From Stenocarpella maydis (taxonomy: Eukaryota; Ascomycota; Sordariomycetes; Diaporthales; Diaporthaceae), in contig NQMI01000014.1 in assembly GCA_002270565.1 (NCBI GenBank), forward strand, positions 558,001-622,000: 64,000 bases of DNA. Reading direction: 5' to 3'. Shown piece by piece: positions 46,376 through 57,947 of the stretch. Positions within the stretch are counted from its first letter, which is position 1; the number at the start of each line of letters is the position of its first letter. A program made the position numbers and the translations under genes. Below the pieces are notes generated by a model. The model did not search any database and had not been told where the DNA came from. It was given only the letters and a program-made list of their open reading frames with translations.

Positions 46376-47430
46376 GTGGGTGGCTTAGGGACGGGGTTTA
46401 GAGTGCAGATGGGCATAGAAGAGGCGTTTGACGAAGACGCACTCCGGATCGCCAAGGGGAGGACGAGAAACTACGACCTTTTGTGCATTGTACGAATAGA
46501 CACATCACGACACAGTTGGCTGGACTCATCATGGCCAGCTAAATATCATCCACGATGACAACAAGACCCAATGGCAAGATGAGCTCCGCACTCCGCACTC
46601 CGCTGTGAGGATGCTGTGGATGCTGTGCTACCTGTAGCACGAGCAAAACGTGCACCGGTGTTGCTGGCTCTTGGACGGCAGTCGGAACGCTGAAACTCCT
46701 TCTGTGATTTCTTACGGTGTTTTCAACATTGTGGGTTCGTTTGACAGGTCTTTCCCATCTGTATGCCTCCCAAGTTGAACGGCCATGCAATATTAATCGA
46801 TCAGCAAATCCGGTCCCATTCTACGCCGCATGCCACCATCGCCCGGTCTTTTCAACTCCTACTCCCAGAAACCTTAAAACCCAGCAATACAAAACGTCCG
46901 GCATGAAAAGGTGTTCACAGCATCATGGAAGGTCTAGAAGGGTTCACTTTCTTCTCCGCCTTGTACGATTGTAAACGCCGCCTGACACCTCTTCTTTTTG
47001 CTGCTCTTAAATCGACTCATCTGTTGGCGAATGGGCTTCTGATATGAGACGGCCTTTGCATCGAACAAAGATAGATGGTCGGAGACTAGTATCAATAATA
47101 CACTCTGTGGGTGACGCTGATTAACCCTCACGCGTGTCTCTATTCACTTGTCGGCTACCTGGAGATTATGATCCCGCATGTGGACCACTTCAATCCTCGG
47201 TGTAGGTCTCCCGGAGAGAGTGGCCAGAATCTGTCCGGACTCGTCTTCCATTCTCGCCACGGTGAGGAAGCCCTTGGCCGATTCCTCAGAGCCCAGCGGT
47301 GGACTTCCCCTCAAACCACCCAGGTCACCACCCATGATCCATGGCAGGGGGGACGCCTTCCAGACGGACGTCTCAAGCCTCCCGGTGCGCTCCACCACGA
47401 GGACCAAGAACAGGACCGTCAGCAGAGTTT
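46376..47430. other. Intergenic region, no gene seen
   Basis: About 1 kb downstream of PUP3. No recognisable coding sequence on either strand. Confidence 0.55.
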
Positions 47431-48235
47431 TGACAATGTATATGTATGTTTGTATATTATATACAAATATACAAATATACAGTATATGTATACGTATATA
47501 ATATACAGTATATGTATATTTATATGATATACAAGACCACTTATATATATATATGTATATGTATATATATATACAGCCCTTGGAATTTGTATATATATAC
47601 AAAATTATAATATACATATACATATACAATTCTGACTAATAAGGGTATTAGACAGTCGGGGAATGACGCAATAAATGTGAAAGAAATACCATTGTATAGA
47701 GAAAAATTTTTTGATTTAAATGTAACGATCGTGGTGGAAGGTGCCACTACGCCATAGATCAAAAGATCAGCTAATATTCGAACTCTCTGTTCGAATCATT
47801 CCTTCCAACCGTATATATAGCTTACGTCTGGACCAAGGATCGTAACATTAAATCATATATTTTATTAATTATTAATTAAATCTTTGAATAATACGGATTT
47901 TAATATATTAGATTTAAAAAAAAATAAGCTAAAAAGCTTAAATTTTTAAATTCCTGCTATTAATGTAACCTTAATTAGCTGACATTTAATAAGAAATATA
48001 AAAAATATAGTATTTTAATCACTAAATTTTATTCTATAGAATAATATTTATTTGAGATTTCTTATGTAACTAGTTCCTTTCTTAATATTACTAATATATA
48101 GAAATCTATATATTGTATATGTATATATATATATATGGATATACGGCTGGTTGGTGTATATGTTTATGTATATGTATATGGGAAAATCTGGTGTATATGT
48201 ATATGTATATTTGTATATACTGTAATTTCACAACT
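47431..48235. repeat. AT-rich island bordered by TATATG-type microsatellites
   Basis: Core 47640-48105 is extremely AT-rich (TTAATTAA, long A/T runs, no frame). It is bordered by arrays of TATATG/TATATA on both sides (47440-47630 and 48105-48235). Probably an old, RIP-degraded repeat. Its right border coincides with the broken 3' end of the DUF3176-like gene. Confidence 0.75.
47733..47810. repeat. 78-bp hairpin-rich inverted-repeat element
   Basis: Outer arms GGTGGAAGG and CCTTCCAACC enclose two smaller hairpins: GATC-AAAA-GATC, and TTCGAA with a 7-nt loop and TTCGAA. It looks cloverleaf-like and contains A-box/B-box-like words on the minus strand, but acceptor and T-arm pairing do not fit a functional tRNA. 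Possibly a degenerate tRNA-derived (SINE-like) element. Confidence 0.35.
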
Positions 48236-50243
48236 CTGACCGTCAGCACCGCCAAAACGGCAGGTAAAGTGATCCAGGCCCATTGGATGCCCAGACAAGT
48301 AGCGTAGTGTTCCACCCGGCCTATCGCCGGCTCCGAGTGGCTCGCGTTCCCGTGGGTGCGGAGATATGTTGTGAGGGAGTCGGATATGTTTTGAAAGACC
48401 CTTTCAACCCGCCCAAAGTCCACTCTGCCATAACCGTATATGCTCTGAAGTATCTCTGTTCCCTCGAAGATGTAGTAGCGCCATGATTCCCTATCAAACT
48501 TGGATCCTTGCCGGTCGAGGCCGCGAACGATGCCTACAAATTGGGAGGTGGCTGGGACTCGAGCCCATGCACCCATCCCATTGGCATACCCGACCTTATT
48601 GATGAACTCTGGACGTATCAGGTAGGCGCATTTGTGGCTCAAAGGGGACTCGAGGTTGCTTTGCCAGCCGTCTGAGACTCCTTGTTCTGTCGCGTATCCC
48701 ATACTGACGTCCCCGTGAAATGGAATCCATCGAGTGGTATTGTGCAGTTCGTAGCCCCGGGATGTGAGAAACGCCGCTTGTTGCGCCGACACACACTGAG
48801 TGTCCAATAGCCCAAAATAGTTTGGTCCCCAGGAAGAGCCCCATGCTATATCTGGTGATTGCGATATCAAGCGCTCTTCCAGATGGCCGCCCTCAATATT
48901 TGCATTGTACGTTCGGATACAAGGCTTAAGGGTGCAGCTCGCGGCGCCGTATCCTCGACAGACCCAATTGTCTTTGGCTTCCGCTTTATCACACCCAGTG
49001 ATCTTTTCTCCTGTGGAGAAACAGAGTCTACCACGGGAGAATGTTGTTTTCCCCACAACGATGTCGATGCGTATCGAGAAGGCGTCTCTGGCTTTAGGTA
49101 GAGGCGACCAGATATCCATCTTGGCAAGATCCACTCCTTGATCTGAATCAGGGTCAAAGGATATATTCATCTTGTTGGAATTGTACCCCCAGTAGAAGCC
49201 TTCATCTCCAGATGAGAGGGAGGTTGTTATGTAGTTGAGATCGTCGTCACCGTGGTGACGTCCATTATAATACGTATACTCGATCACAGCATCGCCTGAC
49301 ACGTCTTCACAGGCACTGCGTACGCCCAGAGTACTGTGCACTTCTGAGAACGTACAATTTCCGGTTGAGCACTGCCAGGGTGTCCCACTGCCAGAGGAAG
49401 ACGGCCCTGCGGCCAGCGCAGAACGAAGCCTGCTGTCTGAGGGCTGCTCCGCGTCTCCGGGGCCGAGGTCACTATCGATTCTGTTTGTGCAAGGCACTGT
49501 GGCAACGTCATCAAGGTGGGTGCTGCAATCAAAGGGGCGCACAAGCTGCTGTATGAAAGGATCGATAGCGAGACCACATATCATAACGACCGCGGCGAGG
49601 ACTGCCAGTGGGTGCCGGAAGCGATGCTCCCACAGCAATATGAGCAGGCTCCACGGCCCTCGACCAGCATTATCGAAGGAGAACCATGTCGAATAATGGC
49701 TGGCTGTCCGAGGAGAACCAGGCCCATTGGAGCTGGCCGAAGCACGAGGTGACCACATAGGCGACGGCAGCTTTGAATATCAAGGCGTAGATTGACAACA
49801 GCGCGTTGATTTACATCTTGAATGGCCATTTCGGGATTTGTTGGTCGCCATGCGGTACGACTGTAGCCACCATTATTGTAAGAATCGCTAGGATGAGAGC
49901 GCAAGCTGCTATTTTCCCACTTCCAATGCTTTAAGAGAAGAGAAAAGGTGTTCTTCGAGGAGGGTGGGGAGGGCCGTCGTTCCTCTGTCGAACTCCGGTT
50001 TGAATATGCAGTCGTGCCAGAGACGCTTGCAGAGGTTGCCGGCGGTACGAGGCGGGTAGACGATGAACAGATGGCCGGCAGAGCATGGCTTCCTTCAGGT
50101 CCACGGACTGGGACTCCGGCCGACAAGTCGTGCAAGCTTGTGTTACGACTTCCTAGCGGTGAAATGGCTACTCCTGCAGACGTGGGCAAGCCACGAGTTT
50201 CCAGGCGTCTTCCGACCACAGTTTTGCGCGCCGCCTCCCGCAT
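48215..50243 (-). pseudogene. Decayed DUF3176-type membrane protein gene
   Basis: Reads from an ATG at 50243 (MREAARKTVVGRRLE) through a disordered N-terminus to KHWKWE. The typical DUF3176 membrane part follows but is broken. An extra A in the AAAA run at 49912-49915 shifts frame, after which IAACALILAILTIMVATVV continues in the next frame. A TAA interrupts at 49811-49813 before INALLSIYALIFKAA. A second shift near 49681-49686 leads to SFDNAGRGPWSLLILLWEHR and the long extracytosolic domain (Cys-rich, CSTGNCTF). The final membrane segment (WAWITLPAVLAVLTVRV) runs directly into AT-repeat sequence at about 48225, so the normal C-terminus is missing. DUF3176 proteins are common fungal membrane proteins of unknown role. 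Sequencing error could explain the shifts but hardly all lesions. Confidence 0.75.
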
Positions 50244-51390
50244 ATCAGTTAGTATATTCCAGTAAAATTGTTCTCGCACGGGGGACTCCCTTGCCAATGA
50301 CAGAATACCAGTATGATGCCAACACAAGGTTAAGGATGTACCGGGCGCTGAGGGTTTGACATTCTGACAAAGGATTTCAAGAGCTTGCATTTAGGAAGAG
50401 CCATGGTGCATTGCTTATCATATGTGCTGTGGCTGTTCACTCCAAAGTCCGGAGGCTCAGTAATGTTTCTTAACGCAGTTGCGGGTGGCTTAGACCCCTA
50501 TTTCAGCACTGAAGTCTCTTTACCGGTTCACACCCAACCTTGCAGAGGTTGGTGTGCCTGGTGTTTGTGCAGCCTGATGTGTATGCAGGCCGCTGTAGTA
50601 GTACAAAAAACCTCGACAGCTCGTATCTGACAGAGAAGCATCCGAATTGCGCGTAGGATTGCATGTATGTGCCTCGTCTCACCGTTACACGGCATGTGGC
50701 TGTACCGCCCACAAGCACTCAGCCCTTTTCACAATCTATCTGCAAAGTAACTATGGTGTAGAGTGCTATCATCTGAAGCATCCGGCTGTTCTTGGACTTG
50801 AGCTACTACTGCGTCTTGAGTGCCTCACTGAATCCCTGGTTCTTCCCTGTTTTGGAAGAACTTTCTGAGACAACTCGGGCCTATGCAGGATAGTCTTCTC
50901 ATCGGCGGGACTCTTCCATCATCTGTCTTAGTGCCTAGATGCTTCGATGTCTTTGGCATTGCTGTGAGGTTGTACAAGGTGGCACATGTTGTCAAAGTTG
51001 AGGATGTCTATTTGGGCCCTTAAGTTCTCTATTTGAGAAACCTAATCATTGCTCAATTATTCGGATCAACCCAAGACGCATTTCAAAGGCTCGCCATTGC
51101 GATAGAACGAAGATATAAGTTGGGTAATGATATCTCATATGCGTGATTCTAGTGCCAACACGCGAACTGCTAGAAAATCTTTCCTTCCTGTGACCTATTT
51201 AGACTGATGGGAGCAGGGGGCAGGTTGTCTCAGTCAGACCGCAGTCTCGATCAACTGTGTAACCGCAATCCTTGCTTGCCTATCTCTAAATTAGGTCTAG
51301 AGTGTTCTGTTGTACATCTTGCATTATTTGTACATCACCACCATCTAAGGATTGTATAATGCAGCCGATAATGAATCACTTTCCATCACT
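50244..51390. other. Intergenic region, no gene seen
   Basis: About 1.1 kb between the DUF3176 pseudogene start and the 3' end of the Ca2+-ATPase gene. Slightly AT-rich; no coding evidence. Confidence 0.55.
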
Positions 51391-54300
51391 CTACTGTTCC
51401 TTCTTAGTCCTCACGTCCGATACACGAGTTGTCTTCTGCATGAAGAATGACCGCTCAATGAGCTTCAGTCCTTCATCGATGAGACTAAATTTGATTGTCA
51501 GTAAAATTCGGGGTCGGATAATCAAAATCAAGGGAAACTTACATCACGGGTGCACTAATGGCAAGCACCGCCTGCCACTCCGGCCAGTTCAGAGGCAAGA
51601 TGGAGAAGAGAGTCTGCAAGAATGGCGTGTAAAGCAGGGCAAAGTGCAACGCCATTGAGAGACCAATGGCGTACACCAGCATGAGGTTGTCCCACAGCGG
51701 AAGCGTGAGCAGGGACTCGCTGCTTGAAAGCGCGTTCATGGCGTTGAGCATCTCGATAGTGACCAAGATTGACAGCGAGACGGTCGATGCGGACTTAGCC
51801 ATATCGTTTGAGAACATCTGGCAGCCAATCTCGGGGAATTCTGTGGAGCACCGGTGGAAGTGGCGAAGCTGGGAGAAGGTGATCTGGGGCCCACCAGAGT
51901 AGTACATGAACCACCAAGCGTAACCGGCGACGGTGGCAACGCCCACGTAGGTGCCAATAATGAGGTAGCGAATGAAGAGCCACCCGCCGATGAGGGGCTC
52001 GTCGCGCTTGCGGGGCTGGCGGCGCATGATGTCGTGGTCGGGAGGGTTGAAGGAGAGTGCGGTAGCCGGGAGACCGTCGGTGACCAAGTTGACCCAGAGC
52101 AGTTGGACGGGTATCAGTGCTTCGGGCATTCCCAAGGCAGCAGTCAGGAAGATCGAGACAACCTCGCCAATGTTGGAAGAGATGAGGTAACGGATGAACT
52201 GCTGGGTGTTGTTGTAAATGGAGCGACCCTCCTCGATGGCGACCTCGATGGTAGCAAAGTTGTTATCAGCCAGGACCATGTCAGCCGCCAACTTCGATAC
52301 GTCGGTACCGGAGCCCATGGCAACACCAATGTCGGCCTTCTTCAGAGCGGGAGCATCGTTGACACCATCACCCGTCATGGCGACGACTTCGCCCAGAGAT
52401 TGGAGCAGATCGACCAGTTTAGACTTGTGGCTTGGTTCCACGCGCGAGAACAAGGAGGCGTTCTTGGCAGCCTCGAGCTGCCCAGCGGGGCTCAGGTTCT
52501 CAAACTCGCGGCCCGTAAAGCTCTTTCCCTTGAGGTCCTCATACTGTCCAAAGACACCGATCTGACGGCAGATACTCTCAGCGGTGTTGCGGTTGTCTCC
52601 GGTGATGACGATGACGCGGATGCCAGCCTCCTTGCACTTGGCGATGGAGGCAGAAACCTCAGGGCGAGGAGGATCAAGCATGCCGACAAGGCCGAGCAAG
52701 GTCAAGTTCTGCTCGATCTTGGCGTAATCGGCGGTAGACTTTGCGGAATGCAGGAGGCTGTTCTCTGAGACGTCGTCAATGCTTGCAAGTGCGATCACTC
52801 GCAGACCCTTGTTTCCGTAATTGGTGACCTCCCGCATTATGAGATCTGAGAGGCTTCCATTCATCTGGACCTTCTTGCCGTTTGCGCCAAGCAGGACACT
52901 TGTGCAGCGGTCGATGATAGACTCGGGGGCGCCCTTGACGAGAAGCTTCTGCTTGTTGCCGTTCTGAACCAGGACAGACATGCTCTTCCGGTCACGGGAG
53001 AATTCGTAGGTGGCTAGACGAGAGTACTGCTTGTCGTACCACCCGCTGGCATGGTGACAACGATCCTCGGGTGCGCTGTTTCTCGGTGCGCAAGGCCCGA
53101 TCTTCTCAACCAGCGTCCGGAGAGCGCCTTCGGTAGGCTCACCGACGTTGGAGAAAGTACCAGTCTTGGCGTCATAAGCAAGCATGGCGTCGTTGCAGAG
53201 CGCAGCGACTTCAGACAGCTGGCGCACAGTAGAGGACTTCTGAGGGAGATCCTGAACAACCTGGCCCTTGTAGGTGACATCGCCCTTGGGCTCGAAAGTG
53301 GTTCCCTCAACGTCGAGTTCCTCGAGGTCTGTGCCATTCTCGTTGAGGTAGACAACCTTGTTGACGCTCATCTGGTTCGTTGTCAAGGTGCCGGTCTTGT
53401 CTGAACAGATGATGCTGCAGCTCCCCAGGGTCTCCACAGAGGGTAAGCTGCGCACAACAGCGTTCTTGGCGGCCATTTTGCGGGTTCCCAGAGCCAGACA
53501 GGTTGTGATGACGACGGCCAGACCTTCAGGAATTGCTGCGACACCCAGAGAAACAGCGATCTTCAGGTAGTAGATGGCGCCTTTGGCCCAAGTACCATGG
53601 CTGGGGTCTTTGAAGTTGGGAATGTTGATAAGCCAGACCAGGATACAGATGACGGTGATAACCTTGGCCAAGCTGTCGCCAAAGTCATTCAACTTCTGCT
53701 TCAGCGGGGTAGGCTCGGAGATCTGGGCGGATATGCTCTCGTGAATGTCGCCGATGGCCGTGTTCGCGCCAGTCAAGACGACAACAGCCTTGGCCCTGCC
53801 GGTGACAACCGTGGTTCCAGAAAACAGCATGTTGACCTGATCCTGCTTGACGGATTTCTCATCCAGGACGACGGCTTGCGCATCCTTGCTGACACTCTCG
53901 CTCTCGCCGGTCAGGATGGCCTGGTCGACGGCGAAACTGTTGCTCTCGATAGAAATCAACCTGCAGTCGGCGGGTATCCTGTTGCCGATGGAAACGGATA
54001 TGATGTCGCCAGGGACCAAATCCTCTGCCTTGACCCTAGAGACATGGCCATTGTTTCGGATGACGTTGGCCTCGTTGGCCGAATATTCCTGGAGCGCAGC
54101 GATGGCTTTCTCGGCGCTGCTCTCTTGCGAGACACCGACGACGGCGTTGAGGATCAGGATGGTCAGGATCTGGAGGGGAGAAAGGTATCAGGTCTGATTC
54201 GGTCTGATCTGTGCTCAGGGCAGGGTGAACGGAAACTTACAACGAGGGGATCGACGAATGCGCTCCAGCCGCCCTCGTCCTCGAACAGGGCCAGGACGAA

Positions 54301-54581
54301 GGAGACGGCGGCGGAGCCAAGGAGGATGAGGACGAGCTGGTCTTTGAACTGCTCGAGGATGAGCTCCCAGAGGGGCGTTGGCGGCTCTTCGGCAATGGCT
54401 TCGAGGGAACAGTCTATCAGCATTTGGTCGCGCAGGTGGCTTTGCGACAGGAAGCGAACCTACCGTTCTTGCCATACTTGTCTGCCAACTGCTTGACCTG
54501 GGCGTCTGTCAGACCAGCGGAGGCTTGCACTCCCAAGGCCGACAAGACCTGGTCTACCGGTCTCGCGAATGCGTTCTCCAT
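51391..54581 (-). CDS. SERCA-type Ca2+-transporting P-type ATPase (P2A)
   Basis: Four exons: 54581-54464, 54398-54241, 54169-51543 and 51484-51391. Introns are 65, 71 and 58 nt with GTAGGT/GTAAGT donors. The product is 998 aa, as for animal SERCA and Neurospora NCA-1. Landmarks: TGES actuator loop (about 179-182), phosphorylation motif CSDKTGTLT with Asp at about 349, the TM4 Ca2+-site PEGL motif (AAIPEGLA), hinge [13 protein letters not shown], and the TM6 site NxxTDGLPA ([16 protein letters not shown]). It pumps Ca2+ into the ER/secretory lumen using ATP. The short last exon ([14 protein letters not shown] ... TKKEQ) replaces the stop that would otherwise occur by intron read-through at 51539. 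Confidence 0.96.
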
Positions 54582-55785
54582 GTTTCGCGGCGGGGGGAGG
54601 CTGGAGGCTCCGCGAAGGGAGGCGATGTGAACGGAGGAGGCAGTCCAAGCTTCCGAAGCTTTTTTGGCGCAGGGGAAGCGAAAGGCCGGGGTAGGTGGAT
54701 AAGAGACGTCGGGCTGGACAGGGACGATTCCTGAGGGGGGGGAGTCGGTCACCAGCTTTCGCAGGCGGACAGCGGGTGCAGCTGGTTCAAGTGCAGAAGG
54801 AATGGATGGTGGTATCTTGAAGTTGTCTCCGAAAAGAAAGAAGAAAGTTGCCGGGAGGTGCAGTATAACTCTAAAACCCACGGATCTTGGAATCGATCCT
54901 TCAACGTGTCAAGAACTAGATAGGTGCAGGTAGGCTGTGCTATGATCCTGTCTAGTTTTCCAGGGTACATACATGTGGGTTAGTTAGGTACGGTGACTAC
55001 ACTACGCCACGAGGGCAGCGGTGCCCAGTCGGCAGTGTTGCCGATGTCATGGTGGGGGGTTCTTTTTCGACCGGCCAGGCATCTGGAATGTTCACCCAGG
55101 CTCGCCAGGGCCGCCCAAGAAGGAGGGGGGAAGGGGGGTTCCAAGGACCTGGGGGCCAAGTACATAGTGTAGTATGCATCTGCTGTACTCCGTACACTCG
55201 ACAAGAGAACACCTGGTGTTATTGGGTGACACTAAATGGTGTCCAAAGTGCTTCCGCCCACGTGGGCTCCCTGCATACAGCATGACATATATTACGTAGT
55301 ATTGGCTTCAATGCCTGGCATCATGATGGCTCTTCGTTTCTCCCGTCTCTGATACTTCACGGCCTTCTACGTGTCTCCCCTGAGCATCTTCTTCTTCAGT
55401 AGGACCCATCTACCACCAACCGTTTTATGCTTCGGCAGTATTTTGCCGGTAATCATCACAATTCAAATTCACCACCCCTCGAGGACTGGATTTTGATAAG
55501 TACTAGTGCACCATAGCATAAACCAGACGAACAATCCAGGAGACGTGCAAGAGCGAGTGCTCGGAATTTGAAACCCGCGCATCAGCTGCTGTACCTCTCC
55601 TGTCTAAGATGAGGGACACGCCTCTCCATAATAAGGGAAGAAGAAAACTCAAGCCTGCAAAAACCTGCAAATCATTTCCCCCAATTACGTTCCAGAGCAC
55701 ATCTCCCACCATCCAGCAAATCCCCGTGTGGCCCAACTTCTTCAAATCCCATGGCCTGCTCTCATCACATTCCCCAGCCTCGCCC
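54582..55785. other. Intergenic region, no gene seen
   Basis: About 1.2 kb; CT-rich near 54850 as expected for the Ca2+-ATPase promoter. Carries a TACTCCGTA motif at 55186. No gene supported. Confidence 0.55.
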
Positions 55786-57149
55786 TCAATGGTCCCGTGG
55801 GTTTGCCTCAGGGGCCGGCCTGTACGGGCGGTATTTGACAGGGGGGCGTGGCTGCCCCAGAGCAAACGCCGGTAACTCGGATATCGGCCTGTCTGCTCCA
55901 TCCGGCTCAGGGAGCTGCTCAGAATACCGGTCAACGCCAGACTGCGCGGAAGGTGGAGAAGAAGCCGCCATTCCACGCCAGCCGTCCTGTCCTCTGGATG
56001 CCAACGGCTGTTCCGCATGAACGCTGTGGTTTGAGTTCAAGGAGCTGCGGCGGCTTGACGCGTTGACCACATAGAGGACAGGCCTCTGACCGTTGTTGAG
56101 GCATGGCGAGGGGGACCGCGGCTGGGAACGCGAGTACGCCTGCGACCGCGACGTCGACTGCGAAGGCGTATGAACCATATGACCCGAGTCTGAAATCCCG
56201 AAAGATCTTCCCCAGTGCTGCCTGTCGGACTCACTTCGAGATACCTGGGGCGCGGTCGCTGGCGCGGTCGCTATGGCACCGCATGTTGAAAGTTCGGATT
56301 CCGTGACGACAACTGCCCTGCATTTCCTCCACGCCTGTCTCGCGAAGAAGACGAGCCCAGCAGCTAGGAGTAAGAAGACCAAGGTCCCGCCTACGCTGAT
56401 GCCTGCGGTGGCCCCCCTTGAAAGTCCCGAGGAGCTGTTGCCCGGAGGGCTCATTGTGCTTGCGCCCGGGACCGAGCTTGGTGCTGAGGCGTTCGTTGTC
56501 GTTGTCGTTGTTGTGACACGTGAGCTGGGGCTGTTCGAGGAAGTTGAGCTTGCCGAAGCACTTGGACTCGTTGAGGTGCTCGAAGTCGTTGTGGCTGGTT
56601 TCTTCCTGAATGGATCCGCGCTTTTGGGGTTGCTGGACAGCCGCGCGCGCACCAGGTCCTCGGGTGCGCACTCGGTTTCACAAGCATCGGAGGAGCAGCA
56701 CCCCAGGAAGGGCTTGTTCAAGTTCGGACAAGTGTACCAGGTGCCTCTTTGGTCTTGAAATTCCTGCTCCGGGATATTTGCACCCTTCTTTTTCCTATAG
56801 CTGGAGTATCGGAGGTCCTCATCGGGACAGACCTTCGGGCGGCAAAGTCAGCAATGAAAACACACGGGTAAACACCTCTGTGGCGATGGGCCCGATGGGC
56901 AACCGTGGCCTGTCTCAAGCAGCTACAGGATCACGCGCATCATGGGCTGATGGGCTGATTGGCAGAAGAGGTTTGCCTCATGGGACTGGAGTTTTTTTAT
57001 TTTCTTTCTGGGGAGATACTTACACCTGAGCCGTCTTCGCCAGGATCTGAGACGCAGCATCCGAGGAACTGGATTCTGCACTTCTCGCAGACGTAGAAGG
57101 CGCCGCCGTCGGGGCATATGAGGCCGAATTTGTCTATTGGATTGTACAT
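55786..57149 (-). CDS. Single-pass membrane protein with duplicated cysteine motif (PDGG-YxC-GCC)
   Basis: Two exons: 57149-57024 and 56832-55786. The 191-nt intron has donor GTAAGT, a GCTGAC branch and acceptor CGAAG. The product is 390 aa. Two copies of a Cys motif occur: ICPDGGAFYVCEKCRIQFLGCC near residues 11-32, and VCPDEDL ... GTWYTCPNLNKPFLGCC near 43-88 followed by DACETEC. Then comes a Ser/Thr-rich stalk (about 110-180, likely O-glycosylated), one membrane helix (about 184-206, TAGISVGGTLVFLLLAAGLVFF) and a Ser/Pro-rich cytosolic tail. No signal peptide precedes the first motif, so a type III topology or an unfound upstream exon is possible. The layout resembles fungal surface sensors, but function is unknown. 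Confidence 0.7.
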
Positions 57150-57947
57150 CTTGGTGCCAATGCTAATCCGATAGACGAATACCTGCCTGGCCCACTGGCT
57201 GGGGCTCTCAATCCAAGGTGTCGGTGATTGGGAAAAGACGACTGGAAGAAGCACGCTGCGAGTTAAAAGCTGTCAGTGCTCAGGTCAGGTGGCCCGACGA
57301 GCGGTTTGCCTAACGTGGAGTGTTCGGAGCGTAAAGGGATAGGGAGCAAACAGCCTGACGTGTGGTCACAAGATTGAAAAAAGCTATCGAGGTGTCTTTG
57401 CCGTCAATGTAATGTGTCCAACCGGACGGTCCGTGTTACACGCTGTTGGGTCGAGTGACCACCAAGGCCACCTGCTGCGACTCCCCCGCTGGCCGTCTCA
57501 CGATGGATGTGCCGCCGTAATTCTTGGTGGAAGATGTATGTCTTTGATGACTTCGCAGGCTGACGATTCTGTGTCTGGCTGGGAAGTATGGCCGTGGCCG
57601 TTGTTCATGACAACGCTAAGAAGGAGAGTAGAGTGTGCCATCTCCAGGCAAATATGTGCCAATACTGAGCTTCCTCTGCGTGACTGTCATGTCGAGCTCT
57701 CGTCGAATTGATCCATGTCATTGCGAACTGCTCATCACCGGATCCGAGTGATGGCCGGTATGCCGATATGTAAGTGTACGTGTGCGGCCTGGTGCTCTGA
57801 TTTCGACATATCACCTCTCAACTGCTCGGACAGTGGGCACTTCCATGAACTACCCCGTTGCAGAAAAGTCATGGTATCATTTAAGTCGCTACTGATTTGA
57901 TTGTGTCCAGGTCATAAATAGCAAGCCGTGGACATTCAATGTAGTAA
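57150..57947. other. Intergenic region, no gene seen
   Basis: About 0.8 kb between the Cys-motif membrane protein start and the SEC10 stop. It should carry the promoter of the former and the 3' UTR of the latter. Confidence 0.6.

Noticed and set aside
47733..47810. tRNA gene
   Set aside because: The length suits, but the acceptor stem has a mismatch or bulge, no proper T-arm forms, and the box order is wrong.
49575..49920. Introns explaining the frame changes in the DUF3176-like gene
   Set aside because: The conserved membrane segment continues without interruption across each lesion in another frame, so an intron would remove conserved sequence.
51854..52768. 304-codon + strand frame opposite the Ca2+-ATPase gene
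   Set aside because: Antisense shadow of a strongly conserved ATPase.
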